Positions 18,452 through 27,705 of a stretch of DNA of 64,000 bases are shown piece after piece; the first letter of the stretch is position 1; each line of letters starts with the position of its first letter. The DNA is from Lacinutrix sp. Hel_I_90. Lineage in GTDB: Bacteria; Bacteroidota; Bacteroidia; Flavobacteriales; Flavobacteriaceae. The notes beneath the pieces were generated by a model. The model was not told the origin of the DNA and ran no database searches. It was given only the letters and a program-made list of their open reading frames with translations. The stretch lies in assembly GCF_000934685.1 (NCBI RefSeq), contig NZ_JYNQ01000001.1, forward strand, positions 3,385,501-3,449,500. The letters are read 5' to 3'. The translations under genes were made by a program, and so were the position numbers.

Positions 18452-18760
18452 TCACATCATATAACAATCGGCACTATCTGCTATAATATGCATCACTAAA
18501 CCCAAGCCTACCAGTCTGGTTTTCTTAGGAAATAAGAGCAACAAGTAAAGCACCATAGCATAGTAAGTGTGTAGTGGATGGTAATTAATACTGCAGCGAT
18601 TGCTATCAAAAACAGGAGTAGCCAATAGGTGATCTAAATCTATTATTATTGCTAAAACCATTATAATATACGCCTTGACCCAATACGATTTAAAAAATAG
18701 AAGAGCTACAACAAGCGGTGCTAAAAAATGAATTCCATAGTGAATGCTGGACTGCAACAT
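18452..18760 (-). CDS. DUF6122 family membrane protein
   Basis: A 102-aa protein with three to four hydrophobic segments and conserved polar residues (HYGIHF, DLDHLLATPVF, HPLHTYY, MHIIAD). The metal-dependent-hydrolase-like DLDH/HxxH pattern resembles YdjM-type membrane proteins. Function unknown. It overlaps the WbqC gene by 1 bp. Confidence 0.75.
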   Translation of the reverse strand: MLQSSIHYGIHFLAPLVVALLFFKSYWVKAYIIMVLAIIIDLDHLLATPVFDSNRCSINYHPLHTYYAMVLYLLLLFPKKTRLVGLGLVMHIIADSADCYMM

Positions 18761-19377
18761 TAGTAGATTTTTTGAGATTCTAAATAGAATAGAGCATTTG
18801 GGCCTTCATTAAACAAGAGGTCTAAAATACTTAAGTTACTTATGTAACCGTGTTTGTTGCTAAACACTTGCGTGTAATTTTCAAAAGCGTGACGTTTTTC
18901 TTTTTTAGCGTCTACTAAACCTCTTAAATCGTTAATGTTTTGAGGTGCTTTATCAAAAGATTCTGTTTGACTAAAGGTTAAATATAATTGAAGACAATCA
19001 CAAACAATGGCAAAGCATTTCATATTAAACTCCAAAAGCGTATCAAAGGTTTCAGTAAACAAGGGTTCTAATTCATCTGCATAGAACTCAAAAAAAGGAG
19101 AAGTTCTGTAAGCCGATTCTAAAGATTTCCAATGAATATCTTGCCAATTGTATTCATTAGCAATTTTAACTTCAGCATATTTCGCTCTGTTTTTTTGGGA
19201 ATAAACAACAGGAACACTTAATTGTAACTTTCCATTAGCGCCATAAATATAGCAACGGTTTCTATACGTTTGTTTCTGGTAGTTGTCCTGGATTTCCAAC
19301 ACCACACCTTCTGCCTTTACTATAGCGACAAATGTCGCGATGCTAGGAAAGTATGTGGGATGGATTAAGAGGTTCAT
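18760..19377 (-). CDS. WbqC family protein
   Basis: A 205-aa soluble protein of the WbqC-like family (N-terminal HPTYFPSIATF, then QKQTYRNRCYI, and the internal DIHWKSLESAYRTSPFFEFY typical of the family). Family members occur in O-antigen clusters or, as here, next to lepB in Bacteroidota. Biochemical role unproven. 38 bp downstream of lepB. Confidence 0.85.
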   Translation of the reverse strand: MNLLIHPTYFPSIATFVAIVKAEGVVLEIQDNYQKQTYRNRCYIYGANGKLQLSVPVVYSQKNRAKYAEVKIANEYNWQDIHWKSLESAYRTSPFFEFYADELEPLFTETFDTLLEFNMKCFAIVCDCLQLYLTFSQTESFDKAPQNINDLRGLVDAKKEKRHAFENYTQVFSNKHGYISNLSILDLLFNEGPNALFYLESQKIY

Positions 19378-19415
19378 GTGAAGCTGCGTTTATGTCGAAT
19401 TACAAAAACAAATAA

Positions 19416-21143
19416 CTACTTGGTCACTTTTTTACGCTTTCTAAACCGATTAAAGGCTACTATTGCACCAATTAATAAGAGCACAGGTATTAAGTAAGAG
19501 ACCGGTTTGCCATTACCATGAACGGTTGTAAATAATCTGTCCCAACGGATGCTTTTTGTCTTCCAGTCGTAACTAAACCAAATTAAAACAGGTTTTCCAA
19601 CCACATGATCAAAAGGTACAAACCCCCAAAAGCGTGAGTCAATAGAGTTTTGTCTGTTGTCACCCATCATCCAATAATAATTTTGTTTAAAGGTGTAGTT
19701 GGTTACAACTTCACCATTAATTAAAATTTGATTGCCTCTAGAGGTTACATTATTACCTTCATATTCACTAATAACACGTTTGTAAAGCGGAAGGTTTTTT
19801 ATGGTTAAATCAATACTTTTTCCAGATGCAGGAATGACTACAGGACCAAAATTATCAACACTAAAAGTATACTCAGAGTCTTGAGGAAATAAGTTGCTGT
19901 TGGGCGTTTTAGAGTTCACCTTTTCAACAGAAGATACAGCTGGATCTTTCGCTATTTGGGCGGCAAGTTCTTCAGTCATATTCGCATTATAGAACTTATC
20001 GACAATCTTTACTTTTAATTTATCGAAAATTCTTTGTGTCATTCCCCCAGTAACTCTTGTGGTTAAAGAATCTGAAGCCACAACATCTAAAGCAATATTA
20101 TCTGTTTTTAAATACTCCTGAAATTTCTCATCATTCCAAAATTCAGATTTCACTTCAAAAACAGGAGTTTCTTGACTTTCAGTAATGCCATATTTATTAA
20201 AAAGGGTTTGAATATTAGCTTTAGTCTTTATCGTATGAAAAAACTGAAGCTTAGCACGATCTGGTAATTCATTTTTCTTTCCGTTTATATAGGCATACCC
20301 CTTTTTAATTTCAAGGGTGTCTCCAGGAGTTCCTATACAACGTTTAACCAGGTTGGTTTTCTTGTCTATAGGTTTGTAATAGTTTCGGTCTGGTGTAAAA
20401 TCATTCATATCCAGCAAGGTATCTGCTGGTTGATTAAATACAACGATTTCATTACGGTCTATTTTCTCGAAGCCCGGAAAACGTAAATAAGGCAATTGTA
20501 ACTTATTTTTCCACGAGGTTTTGCGTGCTTCAAAATCATCATTAAATAAATACGATTTACTTTTAGTCAAAGGAATGGAATCGTGAACCATTGGAAGAGC
20601 AACGGTTGTCATTGGGACTCTGGCACCATAATTTACTTTACTCACAAAAAGGAAGTCACCAATTAAAAGTGATTTTTCTAAAGAAGAAGACGGAATCACA
20701 AAAGGTTGAACAAAATAAGTATGCACAATAGTTGCAGCCACAATTGCAAATAAAATAGAACTTACCCAATCGCCTGCACTTGATCTTGGTTGCAAACTGC
20801 GGTCTTCTATATAAATGACATCTTTAGCAGCATAGTTTAAATAGAAATTATAAAATCCTAAAGTGATTATTGCTAAAAAGGTATCCAAATTAGTGTTTTT
20901 TCCAAAACTACGGGCCGTTTCTACCCAAACAACAGGAAACATAATTAGGTTTACAATCGGTAAAAAAAGTAAGATGGTCCACCACCATGGGCGTCTAATA
21001 ATTTTCATTAGAATAACAGCATTGTAAACAGGAACAAAAGCTTCCCATGCTTGTCGGCCAGCCTTCACATATAATTTCCAAGTACCTAAGCCATGAATGA
21101 CTTGTATTATCATGAAAAAAATTAACCATTGTGTACCATTCAT
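19416..21143 (-). CDS. lepB: signal peptidase I, long Bacteroidota form
   Basis: A 575-aa membrane protease that removes Sec signal peptides. It is far longer than the 324-aa E. coli enzyme. An N-terminal DUF5684-like membrane module of about 115 residues (WLIFFMIIQVIHGLGTWKLY) precedes the catalytic part. The catalytic Ser lies in VIPSSSLEKSLLIGD and the Lys in NLVKRCIGTPGDTLEI. A ~150-residue insertion (about 290-440) separates the box D region from GDNRQNSIDSRFWG (box E). A C-terminal helix ends the protein. Downstream of dapB by 66 bp. Confidence 0.92.
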   Translation of the reverse strand: MNGTQWLIFFMIIQVIHGLGTWKLYVKAGRQAWEAFVPVYNAVILMKIIRRPWWWTILLFLPIVNLIMFPVVWVETARSFGKNTNLDTFLAIITLGFYNFYLNYAAKDVIYIEDRSLQPRSSAGDWVSSILFAIVAATIVHTYFVQPFVIPSSSLEKSLLIGDFLFVSKVNYGARVPMTTVALPMVHDSIPLTKSKSYLFNDDFEARKTSWKNKLQLPYLRFPGFEKIDRNEIVVFNQPADTLLDMNDFTPDRNYYKPIDKKTNLVKRCIGTPGDTLEIKKGYAYINGKKNELPDRAKLQFFHTIKTKANIQTLFNKYGITESQETPVFEVKSEFWNDEKFQEYLKTDNIALDVVASDSLTTRVTGGMTQRIFDKLKVKIVDKFYNANMTEELAAQIAKDPAVSSVEKVNSKTPNSNLFPQDSEYTFSVDNFGPVVIPASGKSIDLTIKNLPLYKRVISEYEGNNVTSRGNQILINGEVVTNYTFKQNYYWMMGDNRQNSIDSRFWGFVPFDHVVGKPVLIWFSYDWKTKSIRWDRLFTTVHGNGKPVSYLIPVLLLIGAIVAFNRFRKRKKVTK

Positions 21144-21209
21144 AATCTCAATATTTTTAATTTCCTATAAGTGATTTCCTTTTAGCAAATGTTACAATTT
21201 TATTTTCGT

Positions 21210-21911
21210 TTAACCTATATTTAACACGTCTTTCATCGTGAAAACCCCTGTTTTGCCTAGAAGCCATTCTGCAGCGACTACGGCGCCTAAAGCAAAGCCT
21301 TGTCTGCTGTGTGCGGTATGCTTTATTTCTATTGTATCTACGTCACTTATATAGTCAATACTATGTGTGCCGGAAACATTTTCTATACGTTTTGCTGTAA
21401 TAGGAATTGTCTTATCCTGTTTTTGATCTAATGCCCAATGGTCATAACGCTCATGATTTGCAATAATGTCTTGTGCTAACGAGATGGCAGTACCACTAGG
21501 AGCATCTAATTTTTGTGTATGATGAATTTCTTCTAAGGTCACGTGGTAATCCTTTAATGAAGCCATCATTTTTGCTAAATTTTTGTTGAGCTCAAAAAAA
21601 ATGTTCACCCCTAAACTAAAATTTGAGGCATAAATAAAAGCGCCTTGCTTTTCTTGGCACAACAGAACCATGTCTTCATAATGGTCTAACCAACCGGTAG
21701 TACCTGAAATAACAGGAACGTTATGATTAAAACAATTTGAAATATTGTGCACAGCAGCATCAGGCACACTAAAATCAATAGCTACGTCTGCTTCCTTAAT
21801 GCCTTCATTTATAGTTTCGGAGGTTTTTAAAACAATCGTATGCCCACGCTGTACGGCAATCGTTTCTATTGTTTTTCCCATTTTACCATAGCCTAGTAAA
21901 GCGATTTTCAT
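21210..21911 (-). CDS. dapB: 4-hydroxy-tetrahydrodipicolinate reductase
   Basis: A 233-aa enzyme of the lysine/diaminopimelate pathway. The start is set at the second Met (MKIALLGYGKMGKTIE), which places the Rossmann GYGKMG correctly; the longer frame adds MKIKLD. NAD(P)-binding residues, SGTTGW, and the catalytic HHTQKLDAPSGTA motif are present. It lies between DUF5683 and lepB, an arrangement familiar from flavobacterial genomes. Confidence 0.94.
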   Translation of the reverse strand: MKIALLGYGKMGKTIETIAVQRGHTIVLKTSETINEGIKEADVAIDFSVPDAAVHNISNCFNHNVPVISGTTGWLDHYEDMVLLCQEKQGAFIYASNFSLGVNIFFELNKNLAKMMASLKDYHVTLEEIHHTQKLDAPSGTAISLAQDIIANHERYDHWALDQKQDKTIPITAKRIENVSGTHSIDYISDVDTIEIKHTAHSRQGFALGAVVAAEWLLGKTGVFTMKDVLNIG

Positions 21912-22023
21912 ATCCAATTTTATTTTCACTCCCTTATAGACGGGAATTTAGTTTTGTTTTTATTTCCTTAATCCCGAAGTATCGGGAGAAACCCCATTAA
22001 TACATAGATATTAGATAATTAAT

Positions 22024-22626
22024 TTAATCTATCTTAAAGTTTAAAGTCAGACCCAAACTACCCGTATTATCAAAGGCATCAATTTTATAATGTGGTTTTA
22101 AAGTGAGATCATCATCAATATTATACTGCAGTAAATGTGCATCTACATTAGCATCTATAATATTCAAAGCATACAATCCCACGGTGACTAAAAGTGATAA
22201 TTCTTTATTTCTACGGAGCGATTTTTGGGCTTCCCGTAAACCATCATCTGTAAAACGCCCTTGAAATTCATCATCTTCAAAACCGGCCAATCGGCGTTTA
22301 TAAGCTTCTCTAACGCGCTTGTAGTCTTTATTATTTGAGGTGTAAAAATAGATACTTGTTCCCAATGCTGCATAAACAATAGGAATTTTCCAATATTTTT
22401 TATTGTAAGCTTGACCTAAACCAGGTAAAACAGCAGAGTAGAAGGCTGCACGTGCTGGCGCCAAAGGATCTATGGGTTGCTTTACTAGAGTAGAATCGAA
22501 CGCGATTTTTAGCTCTTTATTGGCACCTAATGTAGTATCTTTTTTTTTGTTTTTTTCGTTTTGTGCTTCGGTAGAAAAACCAAGACATAAAAAACAAAGG
22601 AGTGTTATAAGCGGTTTATTCAGCAC
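22024..22626 (-). CDS. DUF5683 family secreted/membrane protein
   Basis: A 200-aa protein with signal peptide (MLNKPLITLLCFLCLGFSTEAQ) and the family-typical AAFYSAVLPGLGQAYNKKYW glycine-rich helix hairpin, resembling TM2/P49-type segments. The C-terminal part ends in beta strands (LGLTLNFKID). Its start overlaps the parB stop by 11 bp. Conserved in the par-dapB-lepB neighbourhood of flavobacteria; function unknown. Confidence 0.8.
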   Translation of the reverse strand: MLNKPLITLLCFLCLGFSTEAQNEKNKKKDTTLGANKELKIAFDSTLVKQPIDPLAPARAAFYSAVLPGLGQAYNKKYWKIPIVYAALGTSIYFYTSNNKDYKRVREAYKRRLAGFEDDEFQGRFTDDGLREAQKSLRRNKELSLLVTVGLYALNIIDANVDAHLLQYNIDDDLTLKPHYKIDAFDNTGSLGLTLNFKID

Positions 22627-23527
22627 CTTTGACTAACTTTTTTATACGATTAAAATCTTCTTCAGAATGGAAAGGAATCGTTATTTTACCTTTACCATTA
22701 CTGGATACTTTAACGTCTATTTTATGCCCAAAGTATTCTGAAAATGCCGAGATCCCTTTTTTAACATATTTTGGCAATTCTTCGGCTTCAGTCTCTTTTT
22801 TAGGGACTTTAACTTCTTTTGTGGTGTTGTAGTTTTTTACTAAGGCTTCTGTTTCACGAACCGATAATTTATTAGATAAAATTTTCTCATAAATAGCCAA
22901 CTGTATCGTTTGATCTTCAATATTAATAATCGCACGACCATGACCCATAGATAAAAAACCATCACGCATACCTGTTTGAATAATGGGATCCAACTTCAAC
23001 AAACGTAAATAGTTTGCTATAGTAGACCGTTTTTTTCCAACGCGATCGCTCATTTGCTCTTGCGTTAGATTTATCTCGTCTATTAAACGTTGGTATGAAA
23101 GTGCAATTTCTATAGGATCTAAATCTTGGCGCTGAATATTTTCAACCAAAGCCATTTCCAAACTTTCTTGATCATTAGCGATTCTAATGTAAGCAGGAAT
23201 GGTTTCGAGGCCTATTAAAGACGACGCGCGATAACGACGCTCACCAGAGACCAATTGGTATTTGTCAAATCCTAATTTTCTTACTGTTATAGGCTGGATT
23301 ACACCAAGCTCTTTTATTGAAGAAGCTAGTTCGCGAAGTGATTCTTCATTAAAATTAGTACGTGGTTGAAACGGGTTCATGTCTATAGAATCCAATTCCA
23401 GTTCCACAATGTTACCTATTACTTTGTCTGCATTTTTATCCTGTACAGATTGTATGTCATTGCTTGGGTCTTTCAGCAAAGCCGAAAGCCCTCTGCCTAA
23501 AGCCTGTTTCTTTGTTGCCTTCGCCAT
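22616..23527 (-). CDS. parB: chromosome partitioning protein ParB
   Basis: A 303-aa CTPase / DNA-binding clamp acting at parS sites in origin segregation. The N-terminal CTP-binding domain contains NPFQPR and GERRYRASSL. The helix-turn-helix (LTQEQMSDRVGKKRSTIANY) covers about residues 155-175. The C terminus is the dimerisation domain. 2 bp after parA. No full parS palindrome is seen nearby. Confidence 0.94.
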   Translation of the reverse strand: MAKATKKQALGRGLSALLKDPSNDIQSVQDKNADKVIGNIVELELDSIDMNPFQPRTNFNEESLRELASSIKELGVIQPITVRKLGFDKYQLVSGERRYRASSLIGLETIPAYIRIANDQESLEMALVENIQRQDLDPIEIALSYQRLIDEINLTQEQMSDRVGKKRSTIANYLRLLKLDPIIQTGMRDGFLSMGHGRAIINIEDQTIQLAIYEKILSNKLSVRETEALVKNYNTTKEVKVPKKETEAEELPKYVKKGISAFSEYFGHKIDVKVSSNGKGKITIPFHSEEDFNRIKKLVKGAE

Positions 23528-23529
23528 GT

Positions 23530-24294
23530 TTAGGAGTTTTTATTAATTATTTCTTTTGCTAAACTCAAATAATTTGCGGCACCCTTACTTGCTGCATCAT
23601 AGTTAATAATGGTTTCACCATAACTTGGCGCTTCACTTAACTTGACATTTCGTTGTATAATGGTATCGAAAACCATATCATTAAAGTGCTTTTGTACTTC
23701 TTCCACTACTTGATTGGAGAGACGCAAACGCGAGTCGTACATCGTGAGTAAAAGCCCTTCAATATCTAATGCACTGTTATGGATTTTTTGAACACTTTTA
23801 ATCGTATTTAATAATTTACCTAAACCTTCTAATGCAAAATATTCGCACTGAATTGGAATAATTACTGAATCGGCGGCCGTTAAGGCATTAAGCGTTAACA
23901 AACCTAGAGAGGGTGCACAGTCTATTAAAATATAGTCGTAATCATCTTTTATAGATTCTATTGCTTTTTTAAGCATGTATTCACGTGCTTCTTTGTCAAC
24001 CAATTCTATTTCAATAGCTACCAGGTCAATATGTGCTGGGATAATATCAAGGTTTGGTGTGTCTGTTTTTACAATAGCTTCTCTGGCTGTGTTTGCATGC
24101 TCAAAAAGTTGGTAGGTTCCAATCTCGACAGCTTCTACGTCAAGACCAATGCCAGAGGTGGAATTGGCTTGCGGATCGGCATCGATAAGTAATACTTTTT
24201 TCTCAAGTACACCTAATGATGCTGCTAAATTTATCGAGGTTGTTGTTTTTCCAACACCTCCTTTTTGATTGGCAATGGCTATAATTTTACCCAT
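23530..24294 (-). CDS. parA: ParA/Soj family partition ATPase
   Basis: A 254-aa deviant-Walker ATPase (AIANQKGGVGKTTTSINLAA; DADPQANST; YILIDCAPSLGLLTLNAL). Full length, soluble, works with ParB on the nucleoid. First gene of the leftward parA-parB-DUF5683-dapB-lepB-WbqC-DUF6122 run. A TATTTTTA near 24347 (minus strand) is a possible imperfect -7 box. Confidence 0.95.
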   Translation of the reverse strand: MGKIIAIANQKGGVGKTTTSINLAASLGVLEKKVLLIDADPQANSTSGIGLDVEAVEIGTYQLFEHANTAREAIVKTDTPNLDIIPAHIDLVAIEIELVDKEAREYMLKKAIESIKDDYDYILIDCAPSLGLLTLNALTAADSVIIPIQCEYFALEGLGKLLNTIKSVQKIHNSALDIEGLLLTMYDSRLRLSNQVVEEVQKHFNDMVFDTIIQRNVKLSEAPSYGETIINYDAASKGAANYLSLAKEIINKNS

Positions 24295-24489
24295 TAATTG
24301 ATTTGGTTTTATTAGTAAAACTTCATATAAGAAGTCCAGCGTAAAAATACAATTATTTATGGGTTTTGAAAATGGAAGTTGTTAACAGTTGGTTAAACTA
24401 AATAAAGAATGGTATTATTATTGTATAAGTTCAACAGGTTAAGGTATTTATTTGGTATTTTTACCTGAAGCAAATTTTATAACGAACCA

Positions 24490-25944
24490 ATGAGACAATT
24501 ACTACCTATACTACTTTCGTTTTACATTTTATCTTGCGGGGTAAACCTGTCTGCACAGGAAATTATTGCAGAAACAGGAAGTTACGGAATCGATAGAAAG
24601 AATAAAATTATCGTTTGGCACGTGGCTAATTTAGATTCAATACTTTCTTTAAATAAAAAAGTGACCAGTCTAAAATTTAATGAAACCTTTACATTAAAAG
24701 ACGCTTCTAAGAAACTTTCCTATACAGATGCGCACAGGGTAACAAATGACGAGAGTTATGTTTTATACATTACCAAAACACCCTTGGTTCACATAACTAT
24801 TGATACTTCGGCAATAAATAGGAATGCAAAAATACCTGGTTACTTTACATTTTTTAGTGGCAGTGAGTATGTTGAAAGTACAATGGGGGTGAGACACCGT
24901 GGGAATTTATCTTTGACTTTTCCTAAGAAATCATTCGATTTGGAGTTTTGGACAGATACTATTGCTAAGCAAAAGAAAAATATAAAATTCAAAGGTATGC
25001 GATCTGATGATGATTGGATTCTTGATGGTATGTATAATGAGCCTTTACGCTTACGCTCTCATATTGCGACCAATATATGGTCTAAAATTCATAAACCTTA
25101 TTATGCACAAAAAGAGCCTAAAGGAAAAAGTGGTTTCGAAGTAAAATATGTTGAAGTTTTTAAAAATAACGAATACTACGGCATTTATCAATTTTCGGAA
25201 TCTATCGATAGAAAACAATTGCAGATAAAAAAGCATGAAGAAAATACGATTTACGGAGAGTTATATAAAGCAAATTCTTATGAGGGAGGTCCTGCTTTTA
25301 TTAAAGCTCCAAGTAGTTTCAATAATCTTTTTCCGCATTGGAATGGCTGGTTAACACGATACCCTTTTATAGATTATAAATCGGATTGGGAAAATTTATC
25401 AAAGTTCGAGAATCTGGTAGTGAATGGTACAGATGAAGCGTTTTCTAAAAACATAGAAAATACAATTCACATTTCTAATACAATAGATTACTATCTTTTT
25501 GTAAACATGCTTAGAGCAACTGATAATTTAGGTAAAAATTATTATCTAGGAAAGTATGACAAAGGTGAACCCTATTTTTTTATCCCTTGGGATTTAGATG
25601 GTGTTTTAGGTATTATTCAAGATGGGAAGCGTGAGCGAACCACAAATAATATTTTAGGTAATGGTCTTTTTGAAAGATTAATAGAAATTAACCCGAACGG
25701 ATATAAAGGAAAAGTTAAAGCCAGATGGGCGGCACTAAGAGCAAATGAGTTTAGTAATGAGGCGCTATTATCTAGGATTAATAAAATCTATACTGCATTT
25801 ACAAAAGATAAAGTATATGAGCGAGAGCAATTGGTTTGGCAGAATAAGCTTAATGAGGTATCTAATGAAGCCCACTACGCGTATCTTACAAAATGGTTAG
25901 AAGACAGATTACTTTATCTGGATGCACACTTCAAGGCTTTATAA
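24490..25944 (+). CDS. CotH-kinase-like secreted protein
   Basis: A 484-aa protein with an N-terminal export signal (LLSFYILSCGVNLSAQ, possibly a lipoprotein). The CotH fold is supported by VRHRGNLSLTFPKKSFDLEF, GMRSDDDWILDGMYNEPLRL, YYGIYQFSESIDRKQL and PYFFIPWDLDGVLG, where the late Asp pair matches the metal-binding site of CotH kinases. CotH in Bacillus phosphorylates a spore coat protein; the bacterial exported homologues have unknown targets. Its stop codon directly abuts the stop of the convergent phosphatase gene. Confidence 0.88.
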   Translation: MRQLLPILLSFYILSCGVNLSAQEIIAETGSYGIDRKNKIIVWHVANLDSILSLNKKVTSLKFNETFTLKDASKKLSYTDAHRVTNDESYVLYITKTPLVHITIDTSAINRNAKIPGYFTFFSGSEYVESTMGVRHRGNLSLTFPKKSFDLEFWTDTIAKQKKNIKFKGMRSDDDWILDGMYNEPLRLRSHIATNIWSKIHKPYYAQKEPKGKSGFEVKYVEVFKNNEYYGIYQFSESIDRKQLQIKKHEENTIYGELYKANSYEGGPAFIKAPSSFNNLFPHWNGWLTRYPFIDYKSDWENLSKFENLVVNGTDEAFSKNIENTIHISNTIDYYLFVNMLRATDNLGKNYYLGKYDKGEPYFFIPWDLDGVLGIIQDGKRERTTNNILGNGLFERLIEINPNGYKGKVKARWAALRANEFSNEALLSRINKIYTAFTKDKVYEREQLVWQNKLNEVSNEAHYAYLTKWLEDRLLYLDAHFKAL

Positions 25945-27153
25945 TTAATGCTGTAGCGCTGTTTTTTTACAGTTATCATCGATAACGAATTCCTGCCTAT
26001 TTTCTATAAGTAGTCCTTTGGTCCTGCCTGAAAACTTTTTAGTTCCATGCCGTATATCGGTCCTAATAATCCTGCCATTAAAATCAGTTGATATCGTTTC
26101 AACTGGTGTATGGCCAATGACGATTTTTTTTGCGTTATAATATTTTAAAACAGCATCAAGTTCGAAGGTCTTTATTTTGTCATAGGTATATCTGTCCATA
26201 ACAAAGCCTCTATACCAAAAAGGACCTCTTGAGCTATACAGAAAATTAATCACCTTATCTTCAGGGTTTTTTAAACCACTAAATCGTAAACGCACAAGAT
26301 TATTTATATCCTCCAGGCCTAGTTTGTAATCTAAAATATCAGGACTTAATCCGCCATGAACAAATATATAGTCACCAATTTTTTCAATAACATTTTTTGT
26401 CACCAACCATTTACCCAATTCAGTTTCTTTAGAATATAAATATTTAATAGCCTCTTTTTTATCTTTCAATTGGCTTATTTCTTGGGCTACCTTTATATAT
26501 TTGTCTTGATTATATCTGTAATCTCCATGAAAATTAAGGATTTCATGATTTCCCAAGATAAAGTGTACCACTCCATTTTGTTTTTTTGCTTGCTGTTCCA
26601 ATTTATAGATTAACCACAGTATTTGTGTGACGTTTTTGCCTCTATCCATAAAATCACCTACTAAAACTAAATGGCCATTGCCATAAATCCAATTGTGATT
26701 GATATCAATTATTTCATTGGAATACAAGAAGCCAGAGAAGGCCTCATAATTACCTTCTATATCAGATATGACAACCAGTTTTTCTGGTAAAGCATAAACC
26801 GTTTCTGGAATGGTATAATTTGATTTTAAATTTAAATAGAACGCATTATTATTGGTGCGAACAACTAGAGAATCATTTCTAAAAAGTGGGGATACCAAAA
26901 GTTTGTTTTCTGAATTTACACTATATAACAAGCTGTCACTAATTATATATGGTCCATCACTGCCGTCAAACATTATGGGCTTTATGTGTTTTTGCTTAGC
27001 CTTAGAGTAGTCAATATAAATAACACTATCTGTTTTCGATGTATTGTAAATTACAGGTTGTTGCGCAAAACTCTTCATCTGAGAACTAAACACAAAGCAA
27101 ATAAGAGCATGTATAAAAATGAGATGGGTATGTTTTAAGAAATTACTTTTCAT
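25945..27153 (-). CDS. PPP-type serine/threonine phosphatase, Shewanella-like, exported
   Basis: A 402-aa metallophosphatase. The start is placed at 27153 so that the protein opens with a signal peptide (MKSNFLKHTHLIFIHALICF...SFAQ); the frame continues 36 codons upstream with no export signal. The dimetal centre is complete: VISDIEGN, GDFMDRG, LGNHEILN, VHGGLSPD and VIGHTPVE. The DIEGN / DFMDRG spelling fits the Shewanella-like (Shelphs) branch of PPP phosphatases. Periplasmic location inferred from the signal. Confidence 0.86.
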   Translation of the reverse strand: MKSNFLKHTHLIFIHALICFVFSSQMKSFAQQPVIYNTSKTDSVIYIDYSKAKQKHIKPIMFDGSDGPYIISDSLLYSVNSENKLLVSPLFRNDSLVVRTNNNAFYLNLKSNYTIPETVYALPEKLVVISDIEGNYEAFSGFLYSNEIIDINHNWIYGNGHLVLVGDFMDRGKNVTQILWLIYKLEQQAKKQNGVVHFILGNHEILNFHGDYRYNQDKYIKVAQEISQLKDKKEAIKYLYSKETELGKWLVTKNVIEKIGDYIFVHGGLSPDILDYKLGLEDINNLVRLRFSGLKNPEDKVINFLYSSRGPFWYRGFVMDRYTYDKIKTFELDAVLKYYNAKKIVIGHTPVETISTDFNGRIIRTDIRHGTKKFSGRTKGLLIENRQEFVIDDNCKKTALQH

Positions 27154-27705
27154 TGTTTTACAAAGCGTTATACTCTTTTGTTTTAGTCTTATGTCTAGGA
27201 AAAAAGTATGAAGTGTAGCCATTTTGTTATGGATTGAAATAAAGATTCCATTAGCGGGCACTAAAAGCTTTACTTTTTTGAGGTCATTTATTGTTCACTC
27301 CAATTAATTGTTTTAAGATACTTTATTTTTTTTAATAAATCAAAAAGGTCTTATTAAATATAAACGATCAGAAAGCGGACTTGTAAGTCTGTACTTTTTA
27401 AAACAAAATGGGATCGTATACTATTAAAATGGTTCTCTAAGTATGAAGTAGTAGCACTAATTTCCTTGGTGTTAGTTGGTGTTAATATCACTGATCTTTA
27501 ATTTATCTGGTTTTGTTAGCCTGACTTTATAAAAGAAGTTTAGTATTAATACATATTTATTTATTCATTTTGAAAATCTTGTTAAGTCATCCTACTAAAA
27601 GAAAAAGGTAACTCAGCTGTTTAATTTAAAAGCATGTATCTTTCTGTTTAATATTTAAATTTCAAAAGTTTTGGCTCAAAAGTTGATGTATACAAAGAAA
27701 ACCCA
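27154..27705. other. 552-bp intergenic region between divergent genes
   Basis: No gene is supported here. The region holds a GACTT-GT-AAGTC inverted repeat (27378-27389) and a direct repeat TTGGTGTTA at 27466 and 27476 (10-bp period, one helical turn). A near -7 box (TATCTTTC, 27637-27644) lies 62 bp before the SDR gene. No RNA family is recognised. Confidence 0.4.

Noticed and set aside
22840-24000. parS-like partial sites near parAB (TGTTTCACG at about 22848, TTCACGTG at about 23970)
   Set aside because: Neither forms the full 16-bp palindrome; both lie in coding DNA.
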